64,000 nt of DNA from Cristatella mucedo (lineage: Eukaryota; Bryozoa; Phylactolaemata; Cristatellidae), in assembly GCA_009760855.2 (NCBI GenBank), contig WPIO01000031.1, forward strand, positions 75,001 through 139,000, written 5' to 3'. The position numbers and the translations under genes were made by a program. The stretch's first letter is position 1. Each line of letters begins with the position of its first letter. The notes under the pieces are model-generated. The model saw nothing but the letters and a program-made list of their open reading frames with translations. It searched no databases and had not been told where the DNA came from. Positions 11,746 to 24,862 of this stretch are shown in pieces.

Positions 11746-12555
11746 AAAGCAGAAGCAGTGTATGAAGCGTTGCTCTAGTTTTCTTGTCTCGAAAGCGGAT
11801 GCTTGGAAAAATTACCCCCGAGCTTACGAACCCCCTCCCATGCGTGCTGCAGATATTAGATTTAGCGAGAGAAGGAAGTGTGACCTTCGCAAGTGAGTAA
11901 TACGACGCCTGGCTAAACAGTATAATCTAACGGTGTTTATACTATGATCTTTCTGCATTAGGATACTTTCCTAAAACCCATTAACTGTATCCTGAATTTA
12001 ATGCATATGTGTTCAATTTTAATATACACTTAGAATGTTGCGTATTATGCGTACCGGTACAGTTTACACAGCTCGTCGCATCAGTTAGGGGTACGCTCAT
12101 TCCCCAATTTTTAGGTGAAAAATGCTCGATGCAATATTGAAATAGCACATCTCTTTATTCTGCATGTTTAACTAACTATTTGAAGCTCACGATGCAAACT
12201 GTTAAAAGGCCAAATCAGTTTGTACCGATGCGTGTTTATAAGTAGCTTATTAAAACTCTCATACTTGCTTGGTAAGGTGATCTAGCAATAGATCGTCTCG
12301 CTCGTCTTGCGAGAGCAATCATGCATTAACGTGTTCATTAATGGAAGTAATAAAAAAGCACCAGGGATTCAATCGAGCATCCTCTTCGCAATGCTACAAG
12401 AGCTTGTTTGAATCTCGATTGTTGATTTGAATCTCGTCCGTTTGCTGTCCTGCTTTGTCGTTAAGAGTTGTGCGGCAAGATTCTGAAGGTGCTTGTTCTT
12501 CACAATCCGGAAGTCGTTGTTGTGAGTCCTCCAATGTGAGAGATCCCTGACCGCT
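11746..12555. other. No gene seen
   Basis: AT-leaning sequence with only short open frames and no recognisable repeat. Confidence 0.35.
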
Positions 12556-12622
12556 GCAGGCGATGGTGATAGCCGCAAGGGCTCTTCTGCCATTGTATAA
12601 ATAACGTTGTTAAGTCAGCTAA
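12556..12622 (+). mobile_element. SINE family 1 3' fragment
   Basis: GCGATGGTGATAGCCGCAAG, GGCTCTTCTGCC and GTTAAGTCAGCT match the 3' half of the family. Confidence 0.6.
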
Positions 12623-12814
12623 ACTCGGAAAGCAATCTCGTTTTGGCCACGCTGCACTTACTGCTTGCCAATTTTTGGTGACTTAGCATCGCGTAGCATC
12701 GGACGTGCAGCGCTGGGATCTTGGAACGCAGCTGAATCTGAATGAATTCCGAATAGCTGATCTCTTTCCATGTATTTTGAAGCGCGCCACCAATCTATGG
12801 CGCCTTACAAACTC

Positions 12815-13077
12815 CCAGCCAGCCAGGCAGCCAGGCAGCCAGGCAGCCAGGCAGCCAGGCAGCCAGGCAGCCAGGCAGCCAGGCAGCCAGGCAGCCAGGC
12901 AGCCAGGCAGCCAGGCAGCCAGGCAGCCAGGCAGCCAGGCAGCCAGGCAGCCAGGCAGCCAGGCAGCCAGGCAGCCAGGCAGCCAGGCAGCCAGGCAGCC
13001 AGGCAGCCAGGCAGCCAGGCAGCCAGGCAGCCAGGCAGCCAGGCAGCCAGGCAGCCAGGCAGCCAGGCAGCCAGCCA
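12815..13077. repeat. 8-bp minisatellite (CCAGGCAG)n
   Basis: About 32 nearly perfect copies. An 8-bp unit returns to frame every three copies, so every frame is open as QAARQPGS or LAAWLPGC repeats. These are artefacts, not proteins. Confidence 0.95.
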
Positions 13078-13089
13078 AGGCTAGCTGGC

Positions 13090-13806
13090 TTCTATCAAAA
13101 CCAAAAAGCTTGGCAAGCAGCTTCTGCCTCGTTGAATACGGACTTCGCATAAAACCTCTGCGCTTGACTGCACAGTAGCCAGTTTTTTTCAAGGCTAGGT
13201 CAAGCATGCGATTTTTAATTAACGCAGCGATTCCACTTTGGTCCTAGTCCCTATGGTCTTCATTCCGACAGCCTCGCGGAAAGTTCCCGACATGGCAACG
13301 CTTTTTTGGCACTAATAATTTACATGACATATTTTTCACATTGGCGAAAAATGCTAGCTTAATTTGAGGAATTTTCTTCATTGCAAGCTCCAAGGGATCA
13401 TAATTCAATTAGCGCCGTATATTTTGTTATGTATATTGCTGAGTCTGACGGAAGTCGCAGATTCGTCGAGCTTCCAAAGACGACGCTTGTAGGCTCCGTC
13501 GTCAGTTTGTTTTTATTGCTATGTTTGACTAAATCCACAAATCTGCTGAGCATGAACACGCTCATCGGCTTCTCATTTAGTATCTTGTTATTTACTTTTC
13601 AAGTTTGATGGAAGTCGCGTGATTGTTTTGCTACTAAAGTGCTTATTGGCTTCCTTGTTTGGCTCTCACTTTATTGTCCGTGAACGTTGCTCATATATTC
13701 AGCACGCGTTGCTTTTTATTTGATAGAAATCTAGTCAAATCAAAGCAGAAAATTCTTCTAAAAAAATGAATTTTTAACTTTTTATTTTTCCCTGCGCTGC
13801 TAATTT

Positions 13807-13808
<2 letters not shown>
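13090..13808. other. No gene seen
   Basis: AT-rich sequence between two simple repeats; no supported feature. Confidence 0.35.

Positions 13809-13889
<81 letters not shown>
13809..13889. repeat. (GA)n microsatellite
   Basis: Perfect AG dinucleotide run of about 80 bp. Confidence 0.97.
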
Positions 13890-13891
<2 letters not shown>

Positions 13892-14900
13892 CATATAATT
13901 AAAAGCTTAACCTTAATTGAACTTACAATTTTTACAGTGTTTACTTTCTTCGAGCATTCTTTTACAATTCACTACCTGAACCTCGAGCTGTCTTTCCGTG
14001 CTAACCCGATTTTCATCCTGATTGGCCTTGCACGTTCACAGCCGTCATGTACACGAAGCGATGCAATTCGACCAGTGAATGAGGCTCTATAGGCAAATTA
14101 ATCGATTATTACTTACAAGTTATTTATTATTAATTACTCTATGCATGTTGGTTTAACGTTTGGTGCTCCACCTAAATGAAGGAGCGGCCTTTATCAGAAT
14201 GACTTAAAGTCACATTTGCCTGAGGTTCTCTTGGTCTCTATTAGTTTGATATTGACTTGGTAAATAAATATGAACGATTTTCTTATGTAATCGGTTCTTA
14301 CGGGATTGTTTTTTAAACTAAAACAGACTGGACCATGAATCAGATGTCTTATAAGTTAGTAATAGCTTTGGTGGAACCTGGGTTTCAGGGTTAAAAAACA
14401 AGCTGCTGGAAGCCATACTTTCCGCCTCTTAATTTGTAACTACCGTTGCATTCTTTATACTGTTTACATTGCACGCGTGAGCTCTACCGAACGCGCCTTT
14501 TAGTTGTTTTCAGATTTCTATCTAATTTGATAATTTCACGGTCCTTGGTCTTTTATGTCAGTCATAAATTGCTGCACGAGTGATTTTGCAGGCTCAGCGC
14601 ACATGCAGACGATGCGTGCGCATTACCAGAGAGCGCTTCGTGTCACAATATGCCGCCGCTGGCTGCCGAGCACCTGTTGGAATCTCGCGTGCGGCGTACT
14701 GCTTCTTAGCCGTGGTGTTGCTGCACGCGACTCCGTGCGAGCTCTCGTAGCGTCTGCGCTACACGGCTTGCGATCGATCGGCTCGCACATGCGCAGATCA
14801 CCACCGTTTGGCGGTCATCCGCTTGATCGTAGAAGAATGGAACCTGCTGATACTCGGCGGCTCGCAGTCGTATCGAATCAGCGCTCATTTCTTCATCAAG
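13890..14900. other. No gene seen
   Basis: Mixed sequence; the open frame at 14555-14917 has no recognised domain or splice support. Confidence 0.35.
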
Positions 14901-14902
14901 GG

Positions 14903-15125
14903 CGTAGCTCAGATTGAAGCGGATCGGAGCTCGAATTCTAGACGTTAATTGCAGGGCATGAAGAAATATAAGTATTTCTTCATGCCCTGCATGTGCTGCC
15001 CGTGACTTAGAGTTGAGCTAACGAGATTGACGCAAGCAGTAGCAGGCTTGGTTGTCCATCGAGTGACAGCAGATCGGCGTGCGTGCACAGAATTCGAGCT
15101 CCGATCCGCTTCAATATGAGCTATG
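14903..15125. repeat. Inverted repeat with internal hairpin
   Basis: Outer arms of about 30 bp (14903-14941 and 15085-15125) share GAAGCGGATCGGAGCTCGAA in opposite orientation. Between them, 14953-14993 is a perfect hairpin with ~18-bp arms (CAGGGCATGAAGAAATA and its complement). This nested structure resembles a foldback or MITE-like element; no target duplication was identified. Confidence 0.7.
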
Positions 15126-15761
15126 CCATCGATCTCTTCTCCAAGCTTACGGAGCCGTTTCTATAATTTCAGGAGCAACTATTGTGGAGGATGCAATGCC
15201 ATATTTTACGTTGATGACGTTGACGTTACACGACACTGCCTGTAAAACCTCGTCGGGTATTGACCCATATAATAGCAGTTCGGCTCATTGACTGCGAATT
15301 GTTATGCCAGCAAACTGCCTCAGTATTTCAAGACCCAAATTTTGTGAGAGAATTGCGAAAATGCAAGCTAAGGTTTAATTCTAATAAATCTGGGTTCCAA
15401 GGTTTTAACGCATCTTTCAAATTTTGTTTACATTGTTTTGCGAGCTCGAATGCTAGACGCTAATTTGCTACTTGAATTACGCGTACATCTGAATATCATT
15501 GTTTACTTCACTTGATATTAGGTGGACAGTATCGGTGCAATGTACACAGCGAATAGCTTTTAGTTATTGCCTCTTTTCGCTCGCAGTTTTTGAGACCGTT
15601 CAGCAGCCTTGCTTCTAGCAGCAGATCTGGTTCTTTCATGCGGTTTCTCATGCATCAATCAGCCTATATAATTTTGAATGTGAGTCCGTGAGCCCACGAG
15701 TCGTTTAAACAAAAGTCGCCGATGGCACAATTAAAATTGCATGGTTCTTTTGGTGAGATTT

Positions 15762-16262
15762 ATAATAATAATAATAATTCACTTGATAAAGCGCCCTCAG
15801 AGAACTTAATCTCTCTCTAGGCGCTTTACATTTGCGGTAAAGTGAAATGCAATTGAATGGTAAGTAAAATCATGCTTGAAAAACAAACGAAATGAATAAT
15901 ATGGTTAGGGGTGACATGCACAGGGTCAGCATGCAAATGTGGTTAGTGGCAGCATGCACAGTGTCAGCACGCATAAGCACATCAAGGACGAATCACAGGC
16001 ACCCACTAAATGCTGTGCTAAATAGGTGTGTTTTTAGGTTCCTTTTAAATGTGGTCAGGTCAGGCGATGTTCTGACGCAGGTCGGGAGGGAGTTCCAGGC
16101 TTTGGGAGCATATGAACTAAATGCACGGTCTCCAAAGGATTTAAGGTTTGTACGAGGTATTTCTAGACTGTTGGATTCCGAAAAGCGGGCGGTACGATGC
16201 TTGGCCTGATGGGGTAGTATATCTGACAGATAGGCTGGAGCCATAGAATGAAGGGACCTAAA
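15762..16262 (-). mobile_element. LINE family A 3' end with ORF2 C-terminus
   Basis: The minus strand reads APAYLSDILPHQAKHRTARF and SFGDRAFSSYAPKAWNSLP, the conserved C-terminus of this CR1/Jockey-type LINE. The 3' UTR then ends in an (ATT)n tail. It is severely 5'-truncated. Confidence 0.75.
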
Positions 16263-17448
16263 AGTTGGTAATTTATGGTACTACTTCGACGGTGCAGCTA
16301 CGATGAGTGTCATGTTGTCATATCTCGTCAAATACGGGGAGATAATTTAAGATTTTGCATGAGTAGCGAAAGTATGCTCCCTCATCGTTGAAAGTGAACA
16401 ATAATTTTTGTCAATGTTTGCTTACCTAATGATCGTTAATGTCTGCCGTCTGTTTCTGCTCGCAGCATTCGACCGAGTATGAACGCGTTGTCCCAGTCGC
16501 CAGCCTTTGGATCACTTTTGGTCACTTGTACGTTGCATTGTTTCGAAACCAGCACAGTCGCTCCTAGCGATAGTTGATCGCGGATCGAATAGTCCTCGCG
16601 GCCACGCTCTTGCACAACTATACGCTTATAAACACAGGCTTTCATTTTCAAATTTGAATATCGGGTACTCGCGATGTTTAGTGCGTACGAGGTCGATTTA
16701 GAATAACTACTGGACAAGACGAGCTGGATGTGTAAGATATGCAGAATTTTGCCAGTCGCTTTACGCGCACGGAAAATGCTTCGCAACGGCAGTTTGGAGA
16801 ACGAGTACGATTAACAAATGACAGTGCATGTAGCTAATATATATGTGATAAATTACTAAAATAAAAAAATATTAGGTAGATTTAAATTAAGTTGAAATTA
16901 AAATGAAGCTAGTTTGAAATCAGTTGAAATGCGGCTGTACTAAACAAAAAGAGGGCCGTCCGAAAGGGGGCCGGCCGGGTGGGCGGGCGATGGCGGGGCT
17001 GGCTGTGTATTATTGTGAAGCAAAGGCGAAATACAGTACTCGCAGCTATCCATTCTGCAACAACCCATTGCTGGAGTACCGAGCAACTACAATCAATAGA
17101 TCGTCGCTATTGCTGATTAATGTATGCCCGAAGTTTGCCGAAACATTTAGAAGATGGCATTAGTCTTGCAAAGATCCCAAAAATTAGAAAGGGTCACGCG
17201 GTCCTACGTAATCCATGTTTAATCAATGACTTCATTTAATTAATCTCTTCAAGCAAAACTTCGGAAAAAGTTTAATTAGGACTCTTCCGTTAGTCATCAA
17301 GATTGTCGCTATTCTATGGAGAATTTTTTCCTGCCAAGAAATTCTACATTCGCTCACCCCATTTTCCGCAGCTAGAGGATTGACCGCTGACTTCGAGGCT
17401 GAATAAAGAGCATGGGACCAAGCGCACGCTCGGACGAGCAACGTCGGC
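16263..17448. other. No gene seen
   Basis: AT-rich sequence with short open frames only. Confidence 0.35.
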
Positions 17449-17768
17449 CGAGGCGTGGCTGATCCGAGGCGTGGCTGATCCGAGGCGTGGCTGATCCGAG
17501 GCGTGGCTGATCCGAGGCGTGGCTGATCCGAGGCGTGGCTGATCCGAGGCGTGGCTGATCCGAGGCGTGGCTGATCCGAGGCGTGGCTGATCCGAGGCGT
17601 GGCTGATCCGAGGCGTGGCTGATCCGAGGCGTGGCTGATCCGAGGCGTGGCTGATCCGAGGCGTGGCTGATCCGAGGCGTGGCTGATCCGAGGCGTGGCT
17701 GATCCGAGGCGTGGCTGATCCGAGGCGTGGCTGATCCGAGGCGTGGCTGATCCGAGGCGTGGCTGAGG
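17449..17768. repeat. 16-bp minisatellite
   Basis: About 20 copies of GAGGCGTGGCTGATCC, essentially perfect. All minus-strand frames are open as ISHASDQPRLGSATPR repeats; they are shadows of the repeat. Confidence 0.95.
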
Positions 17769-18126
17769 CTCGCTGCACTGCAGCAGTAGCACTGCAACTA
17801 CACGCTATCGGGGCTCAATTATTATCAACATTAGGCTTTCAAAACTTTTGCAAACGGTTTTTGGGCTGCCGTAGCTGTTGCAGGCTGCCACCGCGAGCGG
17901 CTGCTGAACTCATTTCACAGCCACTCTGCCCGCACCGATTACGACACTACACTTCATCCTGACATTTTGGCGCTGCTTCGCTACTTCTAATAAATAAGTG
18001 ATCCGAGCTAAGTAAACAAAAAGATCCATCGTCGTAACACAACCTGTAGGAGCAGTATTTCTGCAAATTATCTACTCACTTTCAAGCTAATGTGTTGCAA
18101 ATATCGCACGTGAAAATGGGGAGGGA

Positions 18127-18912
<786 letters not shown>

Positions 18913-18917
18913 CGCCA
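18913..18917 (+). repeat. Target site duplication, left copy
   Basis: CGCCA directly abuts the left inverted repeat and recurs at 40349-40353. Confidence 0.8.
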
Positions 18918-19061
18918 TGATGAGTGTTTTTCCCCCATACGACATCACCTAATTTTCGTCCATTCTCGGTTCTACCGTCGGATGTCCACAAATTACCCGA
19001 CATCGTATCGTGAAAAAACTCTCATCACTAAGATAGTGTCATTTGTGTAACTTTGTTGGAT
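18918..19061 (+). repeat. Left terminal inverted repeat
   Basis: Begins TGATGAGTGTTTTTCCCCC. It aligns with the reverse complement of 40203-40348 with about 20 mismatches and two 1-nt gaps; a central block (ACATCGTATCGTGAAAAAAC) is identical. Confidence 0.9.
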
Positions 19062-19134
19062 AAACTTCCAGTAAAATTTCGTTCTCTTAATAATTAATGT
19101 ATTTTAGCAGAAATATTTTTACCTTATATAGCAA

Positions 19135-22100
19135 ATGACTTTTCAATCAAGGCAAAGAAATTCTTTTCCTTTTGAAACACGGAGGTTAATGAATATTGAC
19201 TTTGATTCATCAAGTAGAAAATATGTTAGAAAACAAGGAAGACTTAATAAAGTTGGTTTTACAAAACCAGTTGTTACTGGTGGTGGAAATACTTTCACTC
19301 TTACTTTACTTTAATTTTTAACTTTTATCTTTTACTTATAAAACAAAAAGAAGATATGCCGACTTTGAATCACTTAAGTAATTTCTTAGAAATCAAACTA
19401 ATAAGTTACTTGATATAGTTAGAATTTCATCGTTATTTATTAGAGTTCACTTTAAAGTATCATTCGATATGAAAACGTTTGATAATTGAGAAAGAGAAAG
19501 AAAATAAGCACAATCAAAATCAATGTTAACAATGAATAGTGAGTCAGCAAATACAATTTATGAAAAGATAATGCTTTCTGTAGGGACTAATTCTGAGATG
19601 TTAATAGAACACAGCGTGTGTTCTGGATTGTTATTTCTTGGATATAATTCATTTTCAGTTGTTGTTTCTAAATATATACCTATAGGTGGTGGAACATATA
19701 TTGAAACTCCTGAATATCTTGCTAAGAAAAAGTGCATAATTAACTTTAATTATATTTTTATTAATGTTAATGATGAGTTTTGCGCTCTATGGTGTGTTTT
19801 AAGAGCTCTAAATCCTGTAGACAGAAATAAATGGCAGATAAATGACTTAAAAGAAATAATATCTATATTATCGCTGATTAACGAAATTGAATGGCCTTTT
19901 TAATGGTTAAAGATGGTGATAAATTAAAGAAAGCGATGAATGTTGGTATAAATGTTTACTCATGTGTATATAAAGAGTAAAGAGTTTCTCCATTAAGAGT
20001 TGTTAAAATGTCAGATGAGAAAGATGGGAGACATGTAAATCTATTATTACTTAATAAAGATGAAAAAGAACATTATATGCTTAATAATAATTTCAATTCA
20101 TTATGTAGACCTGTAAACTCTGGAGGAAAATAGTATTATTTTCATAGATGTTTAAGTCATAATGTTTAAATGTTGATAAAAAACAAGTAAATGAACATTT
20201 AGAATTATGTGAAAGTATAAACTTTGGTACAACAGTTTATGTAATGCAAATAAAAATAGTAAGTTTATTAAGTTTGATTCTTTCAAACATCTTAATACAT
20301 GCCCATATGTTTGTTATGCAGACTTTGAATGTATAATTGAAAAAAGAAAAAATGGATCCGTTCATTCTCCATGTTCAGCCGCTTATGTTATTATTGATTG
20401 GAAAGGAGAAGTTTTTGATAATTTTATGAATGTTGGTTCCGATTGAATAGTTAATTTTTTACAAAACTATTTGATATATCAGACTTTTTAAAAAGTAAAT
20501 TGATTGAACATAATTCAGAAAGTAAAATCGATGACCTAACTGAAAGTGAACTAGAAAAACATGAAAAAGCTATTTTCTTTTGAATGTGTAAAGAACCATT
20601 CAATTAAAAAAAAGAGTGTTTTGAAAAAGGTTTACGATCACTTTCATCTAACAAATAAATATAGAGGAGCTGCTCACCATCTTTGTAACCTAAAAGCTGT
20701 AATGAATTTCAAAAAATGGCAACTTCCTGTTACATTTCATAACTTTAGAGGATATGATTCACACATAATTGTTAAAGCTCTTGAAAATATTTTATTTATT
20801 GAAGCGGAACCAATAGCAAATAATCTTGAAAAGTGCATGATGTTAAGAGTGGATGATTTAGTTTTTAAGGATAGTGCTCAATTTATGCTGGGATCATTAG
20901 ACTTTATTGCATCAACAATGGGTAAAACAACTAATTGTTTTCCAATTTCTTATAAAGTTTTAATTGAACAACATCCAAATAAAAACCTTAAAATGTTAGC
21001 AGCAAAAGGAGAGTATCCTTATGAATTCATGGATTCATTTGAGAAGCTTTTCGTAACTTCTCTTCGAAATAAGGAAGACTTTTTCTCAAGTGTTTACATG
21101 ACTGGCATATCTAATGAAAGTTATAAAAAAGCAAATGATGTTTGGAAAGAGTTTGATTGTAAAAATATGTTAAAATATCATTATTTATATCTATTAACAG
21201 ATGTGTTATTACTTGCAGATTCTTTTGAAAGTTTTAGAAAAGTTTTGATATCAAAACTTAAACTAGATCCTGCAAACTTTATAACAACACCAAAGTTATC
21301 ACGGAGTGCAGTATTCTGGTTTTCAGTAGTAAAGATTGAGTTATTGACTGATAGAAATAATTATGATATGTTTAAAAAGTCTATGCGTGGTGGAATATGT
21401 CAAATGAATAGTAGACTTGTTAATGAAAATAATCTAATAGTTCCTGATTATGATAAAGATAAACCAACAACATGGATAACTTATCAACATGCAACAAGTC
21501 TTTATCCTACAGCAATGATGGAACTTCTACCACAAGGAGAGATTGGAGAGATAACAAGTGAAGGATGGAATATTGATAGTATTCTTAAATTAGAAGATGT
21601 CAGACATTGGTTAGTTCTTTGTTGTTGACATAGAGTATGATCCGAAAACTAGAGAGTGTTATCATGAATTACACAATGACTATCCATTATGTGCGTGTAA
21701 TAGAGTTGCTGATTGTAGTGAATATTCTAACTTTCAAAATAAATTCAAAACAGGAGCAAGCAATGTTCCAAATATAATGTGTGACTTTATACCAAAGTAG
21801 GATTATTTACTACACTGCAGATATTTAAAATTACGTTTGATACATGGAATGATATGTGTTGTAAATAAAGTTTTCAAGTTTAAACAGTTAAGATGGCTTA
21901 TGCTGAAATAAAAGCATTAAATTCAAGTAAAAAATTTTTAAGAAATCTTTGGAAATAATAATGAACTCATTTTGTGTTGAAACTTGTGAAGATGTTAAAA
22001 AAAGAGTTGAAACTTAATTAGTTAGTGCTATTGACGAAGTAGGAAAAAGGGATTCAATAAACGAATAAGAGAACCAAAAATGGTTAATTTTAGAGACTTT

Positions 22101-22957
22101 GGAAAACCATTGACGATATTTCAAATGAATCAATCTAAAAGAAGATTAAATAAACCAATATTCATTGGTAGTACAACTCTAGATTTATCAAAGTTACAAA
22201 TGCAAAAGTTTTATTATGATGTTATAAAACCAAAATATGGAAATAAAGTTAGCTTATTCTACGCTGTTATCACTTTCATATAACAAATAAATATAGAGGA
22301 TACTACTACTCTTTGATTATGAACATTGAAACACATAATTTTTACGATGATATGAAGGCAATGCCAGATTACTTTGATGTTGATACAATTGGAAAGTTTA
22401 AGGATGAAACAGAAGGAAAAGTAATTTCATAAGTATGAGCTTTAAGACCAAAACTATATTCTGTAAGTATTGTTGATGCTGAAAGGAAAGCAGCTGCAAA
22501 AGGAGTAACAAAGCAGTTTTAGCAGTTTAAGCAGTTTTAACTAAAACAATGGGACAGGATACATTTGTTAGTAGTTTAACTGATAGTGTAGAAATTTTCA
22601 AAGGTAAGTCAGTTGAAGGATTTAGTGAAAAGCAAATTAGGAAGTTCCATAAAATATCTCAACATAAACATAAACTATTTACTAATGAGCTATAAAAAGT
22701 TGCACTATCAGCATTTGACTCAAAACGTTACTGGTTAGATTGTGGAATACATTCGCACATTCTTAGTTACGGTCACTATAGAATGGAAGAGGCTAGTGGA
22801 AAATGCTTTGCATGTTTAAAAGATTGTTAATATAGATGCCAAAACGAATAAGTGAATCACGAAACAAATACCTGTAAAGAAAGTAAGATTTGCTGATAAA
22901 GAGAAAAAGGAAAGAGATAAAATATGTCAATATCCTAGAAGAAGTAGATCTGCTTAA
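19135..22957 (+). pseudogene. polB: Protein-primed family B DNA polymerase (Polinton PolB), disrupted
   Basis: This would replicate the element by protein priming. The expected landmarks occur in order. An N-terminal region holds YIPIGGGTYIETPEYL and the element-typical INFNYIF segment. An exonuclease motif YADFEC follows. Then come the zinc-like HFHLTNKYRGAAH, the segment FHNFRGYDSH and polymerase motif A (ATSLYPTAM). Late segments include PIFIGSTTLDLSKLQ, FYYDVIKPKYG and SYGHYRME. The ~3.8 kb length fits the family. The longest intact stretch is 20561-21628. At least fifteen in-frame stops (TAA, TAG, TGA) and several single-nucleotide shifts, many at T or A runs, break the frame. The DTDS motif C site near 22260-22320 is destroyed. 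The start at 19135 follows TTATATAGCAA. Identity is firm; function is not. Confidence 0.9.
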
Positions 22958-23009
22958 ATCAATGGAGAAATTAAATTTAAATTAATAAAATTATTTCCAC
23001 TATTATAGG

Positions 23010-23351
23010 ATGGACCAAGAAAAACAAGAAGTTTTCAAATTTTTAGAGGAAGAATCAGATTCTGTTGATATAACTCTTTCAGACGCTGAATCAGTATCTG
23101 ATACACTTTCTGAAGATCCTGACTATGTTTCTGAATCAGCGTCAGAATCATAAACAGACTTTTCATATTGTAGTTTTACTGATGAAGGTGATATAAGTCT
23201 TGAAGAACTTCTATTTGGAGAACAAGATGAAGTATTTTAAAGTAAACAAGATGAACGATATATTTAACAAGGTTATTGTAATTATGTAAACGAAGAAGAT
23301 TACCTTAAAAAAATTACTTATATACAGAATGAATGTTTCAAGAATTCTTAG
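23010..23351 (+). pseudogene. Acidic hypothetical element protein
   Basis: One frame of 113 codons runs from an ATG after ATTATAGG, interrupted by three TAA codons. The product is rich in Glu, Asp and Ser (EEESDSVDITLSDAESVSD), with no recognised domain. Its end overlaps the next gene by 23 bp. Acidic proteins are common in viral genomes but no role can be assigned. Confidence 0.6.
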
Positions 23352-23588
23352 CTGTGAACAATGTAGAGAAATGGCAATACAAATCTGTTTACAAAAACTT
23401 TAAGGATAAGATCAACGAATAGTTAAACATTCACTTGATAAACTTATTCCTGATTTGGTGTTCTTATGGAGATATGTGATACATGTGATAAACTAATGGA
23501 ATATCTTAGCAAGATAAATGATATGCTTGAAGAAGCAAATAAAAAGTCTAAAACACCAAAAATAAAATCTGATGAACATATTTTGTAA
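23329..23588 (+). pseudogene. Small VSRILSC-type protein, copy 1
   Basis: Starts at an ATG after TATACAGA and begins MNVSRILSCEQCREMA. Two TAA codons and one shift of a single nucleotide interrupt it. The C-terminal part contains ICDTCDKLMEYL, giving two CxxC pairs that could bind zinc. The N-terminus resembles the gene at 24020, so the two are probably duplicates. No known family was recognised. Confidence 0.6.
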
Positions 23589-23620
23589 TTGTAATAAATA
23601 TTTTTAACAATATATAGAAA

Positions 23621-24003
23621 ATGGATATTGAAAAATTAAAGGCAAAAGTTGAAGCGCTAAATATTGCAATTAAAGAAATAGAGGAAAGTATTGATATTAA
23701 TCTAATTATGTTCATTTATCTGCTATTCATAATAGTCGTGAAAAAATAATGAGTATAATGCCTTGTAAAGGGAATGATAAGTTTAATAAATCTTGTATAG
23801 TAGCTGATAAATTTATTGATGCTGTTTATGATATTCATAATCTTGATAAGGCTCAACAATTTAAAAACATGGAAAATAAATCTATTCTATCTATCTATGA
23901 TATTTGTAATGCTAAAAGTAATTATGAAACATCTAAAGATAATTATGAAAAATATAAATCAAAATTAATCATGAAAAATGTAGAGAGACAACAAGAAAAT
24001 TAA
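23621..24003 (+). pseudogene. Small coiled-coil element protein
   Basis: The start ATG follows ATATATAGAAA. The N-terminus (MDIEKLKAKVEALNIAIKEI) is heptad-rich. A single 1-nt shift near 23700 separates it from the rest, which stays open to 24003. About 127 codons; function unknown. Confidence 0.6.
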
Positions 24004-24019
24004 ATTATTATATATAGTA

Positions 24020-24285
24020 ATCGAAGTTTCTAGAATTCTCAGTTGTAAAAAGCCAGAAAATTAGCAGAAAAAATTTGCAACAATAAATTCAAATGTGTTA
24101 GTAGAGATGTACTTAAAAATGATCTTTATAAATTCATTCTAGACTTAGATGGCTTAATTATTTTGAGTCTCATAGATATTTTTAATGCTTGTGAGAAAAT
24201 ATTTGAGTGTGAAGAAAGACTAGAAAACAATGTTTAAGATACTAGAGTCATAGCATTTGGTAATCAGATCAGATCTGTTAATTAA
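24020..24285 (+). pseudogene. Small VSRILSC-type protein, copy 2
   Basis: The start motif ATATATAGTA is followed by ATC where ATG is expected, then codons for EVSRILSC, paralogous to the gene at 23329. A 1-nt deletion follows within the first twenty codons and one TAA lies near the end. No known domain. The lost start codon and shift suggest inactivity. Confidence 0.55.
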
Positions 24286-24322
24286 TTTGTGTGCATGTAA
24301 TTTTTTTATTATTATATAGGAA

Positions 24323-24820
24323 ATGCAAGCAACTTTTGATGTTAGTGATCCAACCCTTGTAACGAGTGCTAAAGCACTACAATCTTACTTTGATTATCTT
24401 ATAAAATCAAGAATAACATCTTACGATCAACAAACACTTGATTCAGATATTTCAGTTCTGACTGATACATCCGTTAAGAAATTCTATCAATATGAATATG
24501 ACATTGAAGCTCAAAAGATAATCACTACAGGATTATCAGATGTAACAAAAAATCTAGAAACAACAGTTAGAGCTAAAGTTGATGCTCTTCTGGATGTTCC
24601 TTCTGAAATTGCCGGTTACACAAAATGGATTGCATCCTAACTTCCAACACTCTCAACTTTTATATAAGGAGTATCGGGAGTTAAACCTGACATCTTTGGA
24701 ATTGTTGAGGATGAATGCTATGCAGTTCTATCTGATCTAAGTGATGGAACAAGTGCAAGAGAAAAAGAAACTGAAGCAGCACTTGCAGAACAAGCACAAC
24801 CTGAACCAACCACTGCATAA
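24323..24820 (+). pseudogene. Hypothetical element protein, 165 codons
   Basis: A single frame runs from an ATG after ATTATATAGGAA. The first 105 residues are uninterrupted (MQATFDVSDPTLVTSAKALQ). Two TAA codons then precede GVSGVKPDIFGIVEDE, and the Glu/Ala-rich tail ends at a third TAA. No frameshift. Mostly helical, soluble composition; no family recognised. Confidence 0.65.
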
Positions 24821-24862
24821 GTTAATTTAAATTAAACCAAAACAAAAACTATATTATAGAAA

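Noticed and set aside
12683-13207. Long repeat proteins on both strands (QAARQPGS and LAAWLPGC)
   Set aside because: Pure artefact of the 8-bp minisatellite, which is open in several frames.
14916-15115. Possible cloning-vector remnant (GAATTCGAGCTC resembles a polylinker)
   Set aside because: Similarity stops after about 13 bp and the arms sit in ordinary host sequence as an inverted repeat.
17232-17797. Three minus-strand frames with ISHASDQPRLGSATPR repeats
   Set aside because: All are translations of the 16-bp minisatellite.
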